Positions 24,304 through 33,370 of a DNA stretch of 64,000 nt are shown here, piece by piece. The first letter of the stretch is position 1. Each line of letters starts with the position of its first letter. The position numbers and the translations under genes were made by a program. Source of the stretch: JAHBNG01 sp039028975. Its GTDB lineage: Bacteria; Chloroflexota; Anaerolineae; Caldilineales; Caldilineaceae. The stretch lies in the NCBI GenBank assembly GCA_039028975.1, contig JBCCHB010000004.1, positions 62,001-126,000 on the forward strand, in the 5' to 3' direction. Below the pieces are notes generated by a model. That model ran no database searches and was not told the DNA's origin. It saw only the letters and a list, made by a program, of their open reading frames with translations.

Positions 24304-27300
24304 ATGAGATGCCCTAAACCTCTAGCGACTTTACGCGTCGTTTCCATTGTCATTTTGTTCAGTCTCCTCCTCTTTTCTCTAGACAGACCAGCGGAAACAC
24401 CCGCAGTAGCTCAATCCCACGTCTTCACCAATGTCTTCCCCACCAGCCGCTCTCCCGTCGATTGGCCCTTTCGCTGGGACAGCATCTGGAATCTGCCAGT
24501 TGGAGATGGGGCTATCTACATTCCTGCAGGGATTCGCCCTGCCACCCAATTTGGTGTCTTTGCCGATGAAGATATTTTGATTTTGGCACCAGACGCCCCT
24601 TTGGTTGACGTGATTGCTCACAACGCAGATTGGGATCCGGAGCGCCCTCGCTGTGAGAGCATTGTCTCGCCCACTCAGGTACTTATGAGCAATGTACCGG
24701 TGCCATTCAGCTTTTCCACTGACCCTGGCGCGGATGGAACCCCTAACCAAAGCGCAGCGATCCTCATGCCGGACGGTATTACAATTCGGCAGACCCAGCC
24801 CCTCCATCGTTGTGGTGCTGGTGGCCCTGTGGTCAGCCAATACAACTTTCCCGATGACAATATCAAGACAGGCGATGGAATTCCGGGTGCTCATGGCGGC
24901 TCTTCTCTGTCGAGCATGGGTGGATCCATCAGGTTGGGCGAATTGGTATCCGGTGGGACATTGCGTCATGCGCTGAAGTTGGTTATCGACTCTCGTCAGT
25001 ATACGGCGTACAATGCCGACGATGGCACGCCAGGTTACCGTTGGCCAGCCACTTCCGCGGATTTTGGGGCTGAAAATGATTATGGTGGAGAGGTGCCCCA
25101 GCTCGAAATGGGTGCACTGTTGGCCCTCAAGCCCGACTTCAATGTAGATGAACTGCGTACAGAACCAGCCAAAATTCTGGCACGGGCCCTCATCGACTAT
25201 GGCGGCTACTTGGTTGATAGCGCTGGCTGGGATGCCTACTACTTCGCCACAGAATGGGGATCGAATGGGCGAGTGCTAGATGAATTTGAGGAGGTGTGGG
25301 GCTTCCCATTTTTGACCTCACAGCGCTCTACGTGCAGTGATTTGAGTGATGCGTCCTGTCTTTGGTCTAAAGATATGACCGACCTCTTTATCAACCTACA
25401 CGTCATTGACAACAATACGCTTGAGAGTATCGGTGGGCCGGGAATCCGTCGCCAACCTTGTGCACCACCTTTTGCCGATGGCACAGGAGCCGCCCCAGCG
25501 TATTGTGCTCGCTCTGGCAACCAACCATCGGATCCCCCAACTGCGACGTCGACACCTGTTCAAGAAGCGACTACCACCTTGACGCCTGCATCGACAGCCA
25601 CCATGCTGGCAACATCAACATCAGTAGCCCAATCCACGCATAGCCTAGTACCGTGGCTCTACATACCATTAAGTTCCAGGCAATCTAGCAGCCCCGATTC
25701 TACTGGACCGCCGGAAACCTCTTCACCTACGCCAGCCCTTACTTTCACACCCACTTCTACACCTACGCCCACAGCAAGCATCGATCCCTCGGACCTAGTG
25801 CGCACTCTGAATAGGACGCTGCTCTATAGCGGTCCTGATAATGTAGACCACCTGATTCAAGCGACACTTGCCGCAGATGTTTTCCTAAAGCCACTGGGCC
25901 GATACGGTGAGTTTATCAAAATAGAGCGTGTGGCAGACCAACAACAGGCCATTGGATATGTATGGCAAGAGGATGTAGATGTAGGTTCAAACGACATCTC
26001 AACTCTGCTACCCAGTGAGTTACCCAGCATTCTCAACGATGTTGTTCCATCTGACTATCCCCTCACCTTTGATCTGATCGATCCCGACAACTACCGCACC
26101 TACCCACTCTTTGGCAGCGCTACCTTACCCAACCGCGACACGACTGTACAGGTCTCCCTAAGCATTGTAGAGGGTGAGACTATGCCACCCTTTGCCACCA
26201 ATGGTATCTTCTTTGGCACGTACCAGCGACGCATCTATTTAGCCTATCAACAAGGAATCTGGAAGCTCATCTATGGAGAAGGCGATACCTACCCCATCAG
26301 CCAAGACTTTACAGGGATGACCGCTCCGAGTGCCGAATTGGCCCTTCGGCTAACCACACAAAACCGAATGGCAATCGTCACCCTACCAGATGGCGAAGAG
26401 GTGACGGTTGATCTGGGCAAATCCATCTTTTCGCCTGATGAGACCCTCTACCTCTTTGCTCAAACCGCACCGAACTCGGTCACCACTGTCAATAGCGCGA
26501 CCATTGAGCAACTTCCCTCAGGCACCTATCACGAAACACTGGCATTGGCCGACCCGCCTTTACGAAGATTGACGGCAGCTCACGGCATCACCTACGGCTC
26601 CATTCATGATACGGGGGAACTAGGCAGTTGGCTGGACTTCAAGCTGTTGGATCGCCATGCCGATCTGCTCGTCTGGCACCTGGGCTGGAGCTTTTCAGAT
26701 ACCAATATGCCGCTGGAGAACGCGTATGCGGAGCTTCGTTCCTCAACCCGGGTAGCCCATGCGCGTACAGTAGGCCAACGGGTGCGAGTCCACCCACTGC
26801 TCTGGTACTTGGACATTCCGAATTGGGTCAGCAATGGCAATTATTCCCAGGAAGAGTTGTCACAGATCATGGAGAATCGAATCACCTCCTTGATGACCCA
26901 GCATCAGGCCGAGGAATGGGTTGTGCTCAACGAGGCCATTGTGGATGGAGAAGGAGGACCCGACCTGCGCAGCAACATCTTCCAAGATACATTTGGTGAA
27001 GAACATATCGACATGGCCTTCCGCTTCGCGAGGGCCGCCGCTCCAGACGCCATCCTCCTCTACAACGATTATGGTGTGGAAGAGATCAATACCAAGTCAA
27101 ATCGGATGCTCAGCTTGGTCCAGCGCATGGTAGACCGGGATGTGCCTATCGACGGAGTTGGCTTACAATTTCACATGCTCGGCTGTCAGGGGACAAGTGC
27201 GCCCACCAAAGAGCAGTATAAGGAAAATATGGCTCGTTTTGCTGCGTTGGGGCTGGATCTCTATGTGACCGAATTGGATGTGAATCTGAATGGGCTATCT

Positions 27301-27552
27301 GGCACCCAGAGTGAAAAGTGGGCCATCCAAGCTGATATCTATCGGGACGTTACTGAAGCATGTATTGAGACACCAGCCTGTAAGAGCGTGACGACTTGGG
27401 GATTACGTGATTCAACTTCGTGGTGGTACCCAAACATGGGCTGTGGTGATAATCCTCTCATCTTTGACGACGACTATCATCCCAAACCCAGCTATGTTGC
27501 CATGCAAGAAGCCCTTCTCCAGCACCCAACATCCACGCCTGCATCTCGTTGA
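24304..27552 (+). CDS. Secreted multidomain protein with C-terminal GH10 endo-xylanase
   Basis: 1082 residues. A signal peptide (to about residue 38, TPAVAQ) is followed by an N-terminal domain of unknown function (about 40-400, with HGGSSLSSMGGSIRLGEL). A Thr/Pro/Ser linker containing LVPWLYIPLSSR (about 448-458) comes next. Then come an SH3-like segment (about 500-560) and a carbohydrate-binding-like beta domain. The C-terminal GH10 barrel has HPLLWYLDIPNWV, the acid/base Glu877 in WVVLNEAI and the nucleophile Glu990 in YVTELDV. It should cleave beta-1,4-xylan outside the cell. The internal IPLSSR looks like a former protein C-terminus, suggesting a fusion. Confidence 0.9.
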   Translation: MRCPKPLATLRVVSIVILFSLLLFSLDRPAETPAVAQSHVFTNVFPTSRSPVDWPFRWDSIWNLPVGDGAIYIPAGIRPATQFGVFADEDILILAPDAPLVDVIAHNADWDPERPRCESIVSPTQVLMSNVPVPFSFSTDPGADGTPNQSAAILMPDGITIRQTQPLHRCGAGGPVVSQYNFPDDNIKTGDGIPGAHGGSSLSSMGGSIRLGELVSGGTLRHALKLVIDSRQYTAYNADDGTPGYRWPATSADFGAENDYGGEVPQLEMGALLALKPDFNVDELRTEPAKILARALIDYGGYLVDSAGWDAYYFATEWGSNGRVLDEFEEVWGFPFLTSQRSTCSDLSDASCLWSKDMTDLFINLHVIDNNTLESIGGPGIRRQPCAPPFADGTGAAPAYCARSGNQPSDPPTATSTPVQEATTTLTPASTATMLATSTSVAQSTHSLVPWLYIPLSSRQSSSPDSTGPPETSSPTPALTFTPTSTPTPTASIDPSDLVRTLNRTLLYSGPDNVDHLIQATLAADVFLKPLGRYGEFIKIERVADQQQAIGYVWQEDVDVGSNDISTLLPSELPSILNDVVPSDYPLTFDLIDPDNYRTYPLFGSATLPNRDTTVQVSLSIVEGETMPPFATNGIFFGTYQRRIYLAYQQGIWKLIYGEGDTYPISQDFTGMTAPSAELALRLTTQNRMAIVTLPDGEEVTVDLGKSIFSPDETLYLFAQTAPNSVTTVNSATIEQLPSGTYHETLALADPPLRRLTAAHGITYGSIHDTGELGSWLDFKLLDRHADLLVWHLGWSFSDTNMPLENAYAELRSSTRVAHARTVGQRVRVHPLLWYLDIPNWVSNGNYSQEELSQIMENRITSLMTQHQAEEWVVLNEAIVDGEGGPDLRSNIFQDTFGEEHIDMAFRFARAAAPDAILLYNDYGVEEINTKSNRMLSLVQRMVDRDVPIDGVGLQFHMLGCQGTSAPTKEQYKENMARFAALGLDLYVTELDVNLNGLSGTQSEKWAIQADIYRDVTEACIETPACKSVTTWGLRDSTSWWYPNMGCGDNPLIFDDDYHPKPSYVAMQEALLQHPTSTPASR

Positions 27553-27620
27553 TGATGTTTGTTGAGAAAACTCAAAAGAAAGGATAGCATCAAACCATAT
27601 CACCGCGAAAGGGTACGGCC

Positions 27621-28967
27621 ATGTCATCTCATGTAACCACATCTGCAATTTTTCGAGATTTTTATAGTACTTCTGAAATGTCTGCTATCTTCGACGACCA
27701 GCACCTCGTTCAGTGCTGGCTGGATGTCGAGGCAGCACTGGCAAGAGCGCAGGCAAAACTTGGCGTAATCCCCGCTGAAGCCGCCGAGGAGATCACCTGC
27801 TGTGCCAATGCCGCCAACATCGATATGACGAGCTTGCAAGAGAGCACCAACCTGGTTGGCTATCCGATTGTCTCGGTTGTGCGGCAGTTGGCTACTCAAT
27901 GTTCGGCAGAGACCGGTCGCTACATTCACTGGGGGGCCACGACCCAGGATATTATGGATAGTGGAACTGTCTTGCAACTGCGGTCAGTCATGAACATTTT
28001 GGATCGGGACTTGGGTCAGTTGATTACACTTTTGTCTACTATAGCCAGCGAGCACCGTACCACCCCGATGGCCGGACGGACCCACGGTCAACATGCTTTG
28101 CCTATCACCTTTGGCTACAAAGTGGCTGTTTGGATCGATGAACTGGCACGTCACCAGGAGCGCTTTAGTCAGAGCCGTCCTCGTCTACTTCGCAGCCAAT
28201 TTAGCGGAGCTGTAGGTACATTGGCTTCTTTGGGTGAAGCTGGCTGGGAAGTTCATACGAAACTTTCTGAGGAACTAGGGTTAGCCCCATCAGCTATTTC
28301 TTGGCACACAGCTCGCGATAGCTTTGGCGAATTTGTTTCGCTCTGTGGCCTGTTGACAGCAACCCTGGGCAAAATGGCCCATGAGATTGCTACCTTGCAA
28401 AGGAATGAAGTTGCGGAAGCTGCCGAGCCGTTTGAAGCAGGTAAAGGCTCATCGAGCACCATGCCCCAAAAGCGCAACCCCATCCTCTGTGAAGCTATGA
28501 TTGGGATCGCCCAGGTGGTGGCTCAACATGTGCCCACCATGTTAACTGCTATGAAGCCAGAGCATGAGCGGGCAATGGGTGAGTGGCACGCAGAATGGGA
28601 CGTGATTCCTCATGTTTGCCAATTGACCGGAGCCGCACTCGCTCATGGGTTGCGGCTCTTTGATGGATTGATCATTAATCAGGCGCAGATGGCCCGCAAT
28701 CTCGACCTCACCAATGGCCAAATCGTCTCCGAAGCGGTGATGATGTCATTGGGGTCACACCTGGGACGACAAGATGCCCATCATGTGGTCTATCAAGCAT
28801 GTAATCAAGCCATGAGCGAGGGGCGTCCGCTTTATGATGTGCTGTCAGAGGATGTGGAGATCATGAATATACTATCTGATGAAGAGTTGAAAGCACTACT
28901 GGACCCAGCAAATTATGTGGGGCTGGCTCCATTTTTTGTGGATCAGGTCTTGCAACAAAATCCGTAA
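27621..28967 (+). CDS. Fumarase/aspartase-superfamily lyase (adenylosuccinate-lyase / PcaB-like)
   Basis: 448 residues. The superfamily signature SSSTMPQKRNPILCE contains the catalytic serine loop, with HWGATTQDIMDSG and AGRTHGQHALPITFGYK as the other two active-site regions. It belongs to the adenylosuccinate lyase/3-carboxymuconate cycloisomerase branch. Sequence alone does not separate purB from pcaB, and no purine or protocatechuate genes lie nearby. It stands alone, followed within 10 bases by a broken DUF4058 gene on the opposite strand. Confidence 0.9.
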   Translation: MSSHVTTSAIFRDFYSTSEMSAIFDDQHLVQCWLDVEAALARAQAKLGVIPAEAAEEITCCANAANIDMTSLQESTNLVGYPIVSVVRQLATQCSAETGRYIHWGATTQDIMDSGTVLQLRSVMNILDRDLGQLITLLSTIASEHRTTPMAGRTHGQHALPITFGYKVAVWIDELARHQERFSQSRPRLLRSQFSGAVGTLASLGEAGWEVHTKLSEELGLAPSAISWHTARDSFGEFVSLCGLLTATLGKMAHEIATLQRNEVAEAAEPFEAGKGSSSTMPQKRNPILCEAMIGIAQVVAQHVPTMLTAMKPEHERAMGEWHAEWDVIPHVCQLTGAALAHGLRLFDGLIINQAQMARNLDLTNGQIVSEAVMMSLGSHLGRQDAHHVVYQACNQAMSEGRPLYDVLSEDVEIMNILSDEELKALLDPANYVGLAPFFVDQVLQQNP

Positions 28968-28976
28968 ACTGCAACC

Positions 28977-29198
28977 CTAGCTAAGTATAGTGCTCTTTCC
29001 ACCAAGCTTGCATAGCGGGACGCAGTAAGGGTGCAGGAACTCGCTCACTGTGGTATGCACTTCAATATCAGCAAAGTATTTCGGCGTAATCATCCGGTTA
29101 AGATTTTTGGCTATCTCCACGGTCAAATAATGGTGAAAGCTACGCCAAATTCTCGCAGTTTCTAAATATGGATCCATACCGGGAAAGGGAGAAGACGT
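28977..29198 (-). pseudogene. Broken DUF4058 gene (N-terminal fragment, start codon ATG to ACG)
   Basis: Read on the minus strand, the frame begins ACG at 29196-29198, then codes for SSPFPGMDPYLE, the standard beginning of DUF4058 proteins. It continues WRSFHHYLTVEIAKNL to a stop at 28977, after about 73 codons. Complete members are usually over 200 residues, so most of the gene is missing. A good GGAGG site sits just upstream of the ACG, so the original start was probably ATG. DUF4058 proteins are common in Chloroflexota and cyanobacteria; function unknown. Confidence 0.8.
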
Positions 29199-29301
29199 TT
29201 GACCTCCAGAATATCAAATTGTGCCAGAGAACCGCGTGGGGGAATTATACATCGTTAGAGATAATGTTTCAAGCCGAATTGAAATTCACTGAATCAGAAA
29301 G

Positions 29302-29356
29302 AATAGCCCTCGGGAGCCCTATTCGCATTGATTGGGTAGGAACTCAGAGGGCTATT
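29302..29356. repeat. Inverted repeat, perfect 10-bp arms
   Basis: AATAGCCCTC (29302-29311) and GAGGGCTATT (29347-29356) are perfect inverted copies 35 bases apart. It lies between the DUF4058 remnant and the DUF5666 gene. No T-run follows, so it is not a convincing terminator. Confidence 0.6.
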
Positions 29357-29429
29357 ATGCATACGAAAGCTATTTAATTCTTGTACTATTATTTATACTG
29401 CAGTCACAACAACCGTGGGCTACGATGAC

Positions 29430-30464
29430 TTACTGAAGCATTGTTGGCAAGAAGATGAAGGTTGTCACAACGCCATCTTGAGAGATAGTACGAATCTGTG
29501 AAGCGATTTCCGTGCCGTCAGCGGCGGTATAGCTATTGACTTCTGCGGTAGCGCCTACAACCAACGATCCAGAATCCTCATTAAGTGCAGTAAACGGAAT
29601 GACTTTGTACGTCGCGTCACCAATCTGCCAGAAGGAAGCCGCTTGAATGCTTGCGGCCACCACACTGCCTGTCTGCGCGTCGGCTGCTTGTACCATTGGA
29701 TTGCCTGAAGCATCTAAGCTCTGAATCACGCCTGTTCGGGTGGTAGGCCCTGTACCTGGCTCAAGATGGGTTTCGATTTCGTCAAGCTGATTGACACCGT
29801 TGACTACGGTGAATGATAGCTCAACTGTGGATCCAACGGCGAAGGTGCCGTGCTCTTCCTCGAATTCAGTTGCATCGGTAGCCACGTACGCCACACCATC
29901 AACGATCCACGTCCCCACCATGGATCCTACGGGCATGGCACCAACGGTACCATAGACCTCGGTTTCATCTTCATCCTCGGTGTCGCCATCTTCATCTTCG
30001 GTGTCGCCATCTTCATCCTCGGTGTCGCCATCTTCATCTTCGGTGTCGCCATCTTCATCCTCGGTGTCGCCATCTTCATCTTCTGTAGCACCTTCATCTT
30101 CCGTACACTCAGCCATGTCAACACCCGCTAGCTCAATCGCCAAGTCACTTGTGCCGGTTGCTTCGTAATCAACCTCGGCACAAGCCCCCACAACCAATGC
30201 ATGGTTTGTCTGATCAATAATTGTATTGCCATCGACGGTAAAGGTCCGCCCGCCGATAGTCCAGGATCCTTCAGCACCTGTGGCAGGAAGTGCCTCGACA
30301 AACCCTGTCCAATCCAGCGACTCTGGGGTCGTCGCTGACTGGGCGTTGGGGGCTGCGTGGACACCTTCCACGCTCATGGCCATCACAGGGGTAGCAGCCA
30401 ACATCAGTCCCATCATTGTTCGCAAAGCAATACCACGACAAATAGTTAATGTTTTTCCGTTCAT
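29430..30464 (-). CDS. Secreted DUF5666-type protein with acidic DGDTEDE tandem repeats
   Basis: 344 residues from the ATG at 30464, which has AAAGGA upstream. A signal peptide (to about residue 38) is followed by a DUF5666-like unit (GSWTIGGRTFTVDG), then five to six tandem copies of the heptapeptide DGDTEDE encoded by 21-bp repeats near 29967-30090. Second and third related units follow (GTWIVDGVAYVATDATEF; SFWQIGDATYKVIPFTAL). The protein ends IFLPTMLQ. The acidic repeats could bind calcium or other cations. It is transcribed divergently from the coiled-coil protein and redox genes. Confidence 0.85.
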   Translation of the reverse strand: MNGKTLTICRGIALRTMMGLMLAATPVMAMSVEGVHAAPNAQSATTPESLDWTGFVEALPATGAEGSWTIGGRTFTVDGNTIIDQTNHALVVGACAEVDYEATGTSDLAIELAGVDMAECTEDEGATEDEDGDTEDEDGDTEDEDGDTEDEDGDTEDEDGDTEDEDETEVYGTVGAMPVGSMVGTWIVDGVAYVATDATEFEEEHGTFAVGSTVELSFTVVNGVNQLDEIETHLEPGTGPTTRTGVIQSLDASGNPMVQAADAQTGSVVAASIQAASFWQIGDATYKVIPFTALNEDSGSLVVGATAEVNSYTAADGTEIASQIRTISQDGVVTTFIFLPTMLQ

Positions 30465-30494
30465 TTTACTAATTCCTTTCATTACAAGCTACGG

Positions 30495-30618
30495 TATAGA
30501 TAGCCAGATAAACTTTGTCCCCTTAAAGACGGGGGGCCTCTCTTGTCGAATTTCCCAGAGTGAACTAGGCAAAGAGCGGGGCAAAAGTTGAGACATTATA
30601 AACCTGGCGAGCTATATA
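30495..30618 (-). repeat. Family-2 MITE-like palindromic element (124 bp)
   Basis: Starts TATAGATAGCCAGATAAACT and ends CCTGGCGAGCTATATA. The inner arms CTTTGTCCCC and GGGGCAAAAG pair. It is in the divergent promoter region (30465-30973) between the DUF5666 gene and the coiled-coil protein gene. The remainder of that region shows no clear signal. Confidence 0.75.
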
Positions 30619-30973
30619 GAAATGTGCTATCGACTATTCTTTGTCTCTGTGAATCCTGTCTATGAGTCGGTAGCTTGCCCATAGTATAGGGCAAAGTGGG
30701 GCCATCTGATTTAGCACTATGCTAAGAAACCTTAAATCCAGTTTAACAGATCAAAAGCTTGAAAATTTTAAGCCAGAATTAACATTCGTTCGCGTTACGC
30801 TAAAGCAAGCCCTCTCCAAAGCAGGTACATTATGACCAACGCTCACACAAACAACGTAATGAGCAACAATCAACCATTGATTTTCAAGCGATCACGATTA
30901 AGAAAAATCGAAAAAAGTAGTCAACAGAGGAAATTGCTGACAATCAACAATGATAGATGGGAGCACAAGTCAG

Positions 30974-31714
30974 ATGAAAAGTAACAGTCGATTAATCAAC
31001 TTACTAGCAGCCGGAAATATTTTGGCCCTTCTTATGGTGTCCTTTCTAGCCTTTGGAGGGCGATTTACCCCAAGTGCTATGGCCGAGACAGCTTCTTCCG
31101 CATTTTCAACTTCGCTAGACCAAGTGAGTGAAGCTGTGTCCCTCAATGAGGCAGTTCCATCTAATAAAGCGATTGCAGCCAATGATGCCCCTTCATTTGA
31201 AGCTCAGCTAGCAGCACTTCAGGGCCAGAATCAGGAACTACGCCAGGCACTCCGGCTGATGGAGACACGCGAAGCTGACTTTCGCCAGGTGATTGCTGAA
31301 GCCAACGAAACCATCCAAGGGCTCGAGCAATCTGTCGCAACCACTCGCAACGTCTATTCGACCCAGAACCAGGAACTTGGAAATAATGTACAGGAATTGG
31401 CTACTCGCGAAAATGAATATCAGAGTCGGATTGCGACAGCCAACGAAACAATTGTCAATCTGGAAAATCAGCTTACAAACACTAGTGGAACAGTCGGCAC
31501 GCTTCAAGCCCAAAATAATGAACTCGTCTCAGTACTTCAAGTCATGCAGACTCGAGAGGCAGAGTACCAAGCTCAGATTGCGGCGGCCAATCAAGCCCTA
31601 GCTGCCATGCAAGGCCAAGGTGGTGAAGCCTATGGTGGTGGAGAGTATGAGGAGCACGAAGAAGAAGGGGAATATGTAGAGCACGAAGAGGAGAAAGACG
31701 AGGATGACGACTAA
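30974..31714 (+). CDS. Secreted coiled-coil protein with three internal repeats and acidic His-containing tail
   Basis: 246 residues from the ATG at 30974; ATG at 30950 is possible. A signal anchor (about 8-35) is followed by three diverged repeats of about 38-45 residues, each reading LQ.QN.EL...L..M.TRE..(F/Y)...I..AN. Together they form a continuous coiled coil. The C-terminal 30 residues are Glu-rich with His and Tyr (GGEYEEHEEEGEYVEHEEEK), a plausible metal-binding tail. The stop overlaps the next gene by 11 bases. No family name is recognised. Confidence 0.8.
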   Translation: MKSNSRLINLLAAGNILALLMVSFLAFGGRFTPSAMAETASSAFSTSLDQVSEAVSLNEAVPSNKAIAANDAPSFEAQLAALQGQNQELRQALRLMETREADFRQVIAEANETIQGLEQSVATTRNVYSTQNQELGNNVQELATRENEYQSRIATANETIVNLENQLTNTSGTVGTLQAQNNELVSVLQVMQTREAEYQAQIAAANQALAAMQGQGGEAYGGGEYEEHEEEGEYVEHEEEKDEDDD

Positions 31715-32252
31715 AAAACATAAGCCCGGAACGAAGACGAGTTTGCTCAAATATACGCTTATCGCAGGAAGTTTTGCCGCTACACTGTTCAGTGCAAATC
31801 TACTGGCGCAACATGATGCATCTGTTGAGATGCTAACGGAGCCACTTGGGGTATTGATAGAACCACCGATTGATTGGCAAGCAGAGAGTCAATTGCTGCT
31901 TTCGCAACAAAATAATGCACTGATTTCAAAAGGATTGGGTGTCTTAGCGCTGTCGTTGGAGCCAATACCAACCCTTGTTCCAGTGGATACGGGTCTTTTG
32001 GTACCAATTGATTCCCAGGCTATTGCGTCCCAGGCTATTGCGTCCCAGCCTATTGCGTCCCAGCCTACTGTCACAACGGTTGATAAGACATCGCAACAAT
32101 TTGCTCAAATTCCCTCTGTAACCGTGCCTTCTGTTGCAGCACAATTAGCTGCCAGAACGGACAATATCAACCAGGTACTCTCGTTTGATTTGAAACAGAT
32201 ACCAACCGTTCAAATCCCGGCCCCAGTGACACGAAGTAGGTCATCTCGGTAG
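31704..32252 (+). CDS. Membrane-anchored or secreted protein with SQAIASQ tandem repeats, unknown
   Basis: 182 residues starting ATG ACG ACT within the end of the coiled-coil gene (11-base overlap). A basic N-terminus and hydrophobic span (about residues 15-35) suggest a signal anchor. Residues about 100-120 contain four copies of a pentapeptide-like AIASQ/PIASQ unit encoded by near-identical 15-bp DNA repeats at 32017-32067. The rest is Pro/Val/Gln-rich. No domain is recognised. It shares an operon with the coiled-coil protein and probably with apbE. Confidence 0.7.
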   Translation: MTTKKHKPGTKTSLLKYTLIAGSFAATLFSANLLAQHDASVEMLTEPLGVLIEPPIDWQAESQLLLSQQNNALISKGLGVLALSLEPIPTLVPVDTGLLVPIDSQAIASQAIASQPIASQPTVTTVDKTSQQFAQIPSVTVPSVAAQLAARTDNINQVLSFDLKQIPTVQIPAPVTRSRSSR

Positions 32253-32361
32253 GGTTACAGGTCGGTTGGTCAGTTGGTTGGTAGGTCAGTGGTTTCTCAC
32301 CGGCCTACTGACTACCGACCACCGATTATGAGCCACCAACACAAAGGAAGTATCTACAATT

Positions 32362-33336
32362 ATGAACCAAAACAATCGACATATGCACCACTTCCAGGCG
32401 ATGGGTTGTCGGATGTCCATTTGGTTAGAACAAGACAACTCGGCCATCGCCGAACGCGTACTTCATGATGCAGAGATGCGAATCCGCAGCATCGAGTGCC
32501 GTTTAACTCGCTTTGATGAGCATAGCGAACTATCTCAGCTCAATTCTCGAACCGGCGAGTGGGTATCTGTCTCTGATGAACTCTGGCAAATCATTGAACT
32601 AGCACTGGATTGTGCTCGTTTCACCAACGGGCTCTTTGACCCTACAATGCTTAATGCGCTCCACGCGGCCGGATATACCCGCTCTTATTCCCTTTTGGAG
32701 GAGACTAGCCAACAGGCAGAGATATCTACCGATCGGACGCTTCATGGACGGTGGCAGGAAATTCGGCTAAATGAGACACAACAATCTGTCTGGTTACCTA
32801 AACATGTCGGCTTGGATCTAAACGGAATCGCCAAGGGTTGGACGGCTCAGAAGATAGTCTCCTTTCTCCGCAAGTGGGGGGCTTGCTTGGTCGATGCGGG
32901 AGGTGACCTTACGGCTGGCGATGCCCCCAACGGATGGCCTGGGTGGCCCGTTGGTATTGCCATACCGAGTACTGATTTGGCACAAGAGGCCGACACCGAT
33001 GGAACTTTGGCCCGATTGTGGCTTGGCAATCGCTCTCTAGCCACCTCAGGTGTCGATTATAGGAAGTGGCAGCAGAATGGAAAAGAGGTCCATCATCTCA
33101 TTAGCCCGACAACTGGCCGTTCAGCCGAGACTGATTTGTTGACCGTCTCAGTCCTGGCTAACGATGCTGCCTTTGCCGAAGCTTGGGCTACAGCAGCATT
33201 GATTGCAGGTCAATCACGTGGTTACCAAATGTTACAACAAAGAGGCATCGCTGCCGCATGTGTCGGAGAAGATGAAAGGAATGGTTTATGGCTTTCCTTA
33301 ACAACGGCCATGGAATCGTCACTTGTATTATGTTGA
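32362..33336 (+). CDS. apbE: FAD:protein FMN transferase (ApbE family)
   Basis: 324 residues. ApbE landmarks are in order: HFQAMGCRMSIWL, FDPTMLNALHAAGY, GLDLNGIAKGWTAQKI, LVDAGGDLTAG, ATSGVDYRKW and HHLISPTTGRSAETD. No clear signal peptide is seen, unlike many homologues. The enzyme attaches FMN through a phosphoester to Ser/Thr of (S/T)GA(S/T)-type sites in redox subunits. No protein in this window shows an obvious target motif. The ferric-reductase-like membrane protein lies immediately downstream. Confidence 0.93.
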   Translation: MNQNNRHMHHFQAMGCRMSIWLEQDNSAIAERVLHDAEMRIRSIECRLTRFDEHSELSQLNSRTGEWVSVSDELWQIIELALDCARFTNGLFDPTMLNALHAAGYTRSYSLLEETSQQAEISTDRTLHGRWQEIRLNETQQSVWLPKHVGLDLNGIAKGWTAQKIVSFLRKWGACLVDAGGDLTAGDAPNGWPGWPVGIAIPSTDLAQEADTDGTLARLWLGNRSLATSGVDYRKWQQNGKEVHHLISPTTGRSAETDLLTVSVLANDAAFAEAWATAALIAGQSRGYQMLQQRGIAAACVGEDERNGLWLSLTTAMESSLVLC

Positions 33337-33370
33337 GCAAGGTGTCCCCAAATAAACAAAGGAAATTATC

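Noticed and set aside
29168..29377. 69-codon plus-strand frame after the DUF4058 remnant
   Set aside because: No motif, no good ribosome-binding site, and it overlaps the broken minus-strand gene and an inverted repeat.
29850..30168. Open frames opposite the acidic repeat region
   Set aside because: They arise because the 21-bp repeat is open in all frames; the minus-strand frame has a signal peptide and DUF5666-like units.
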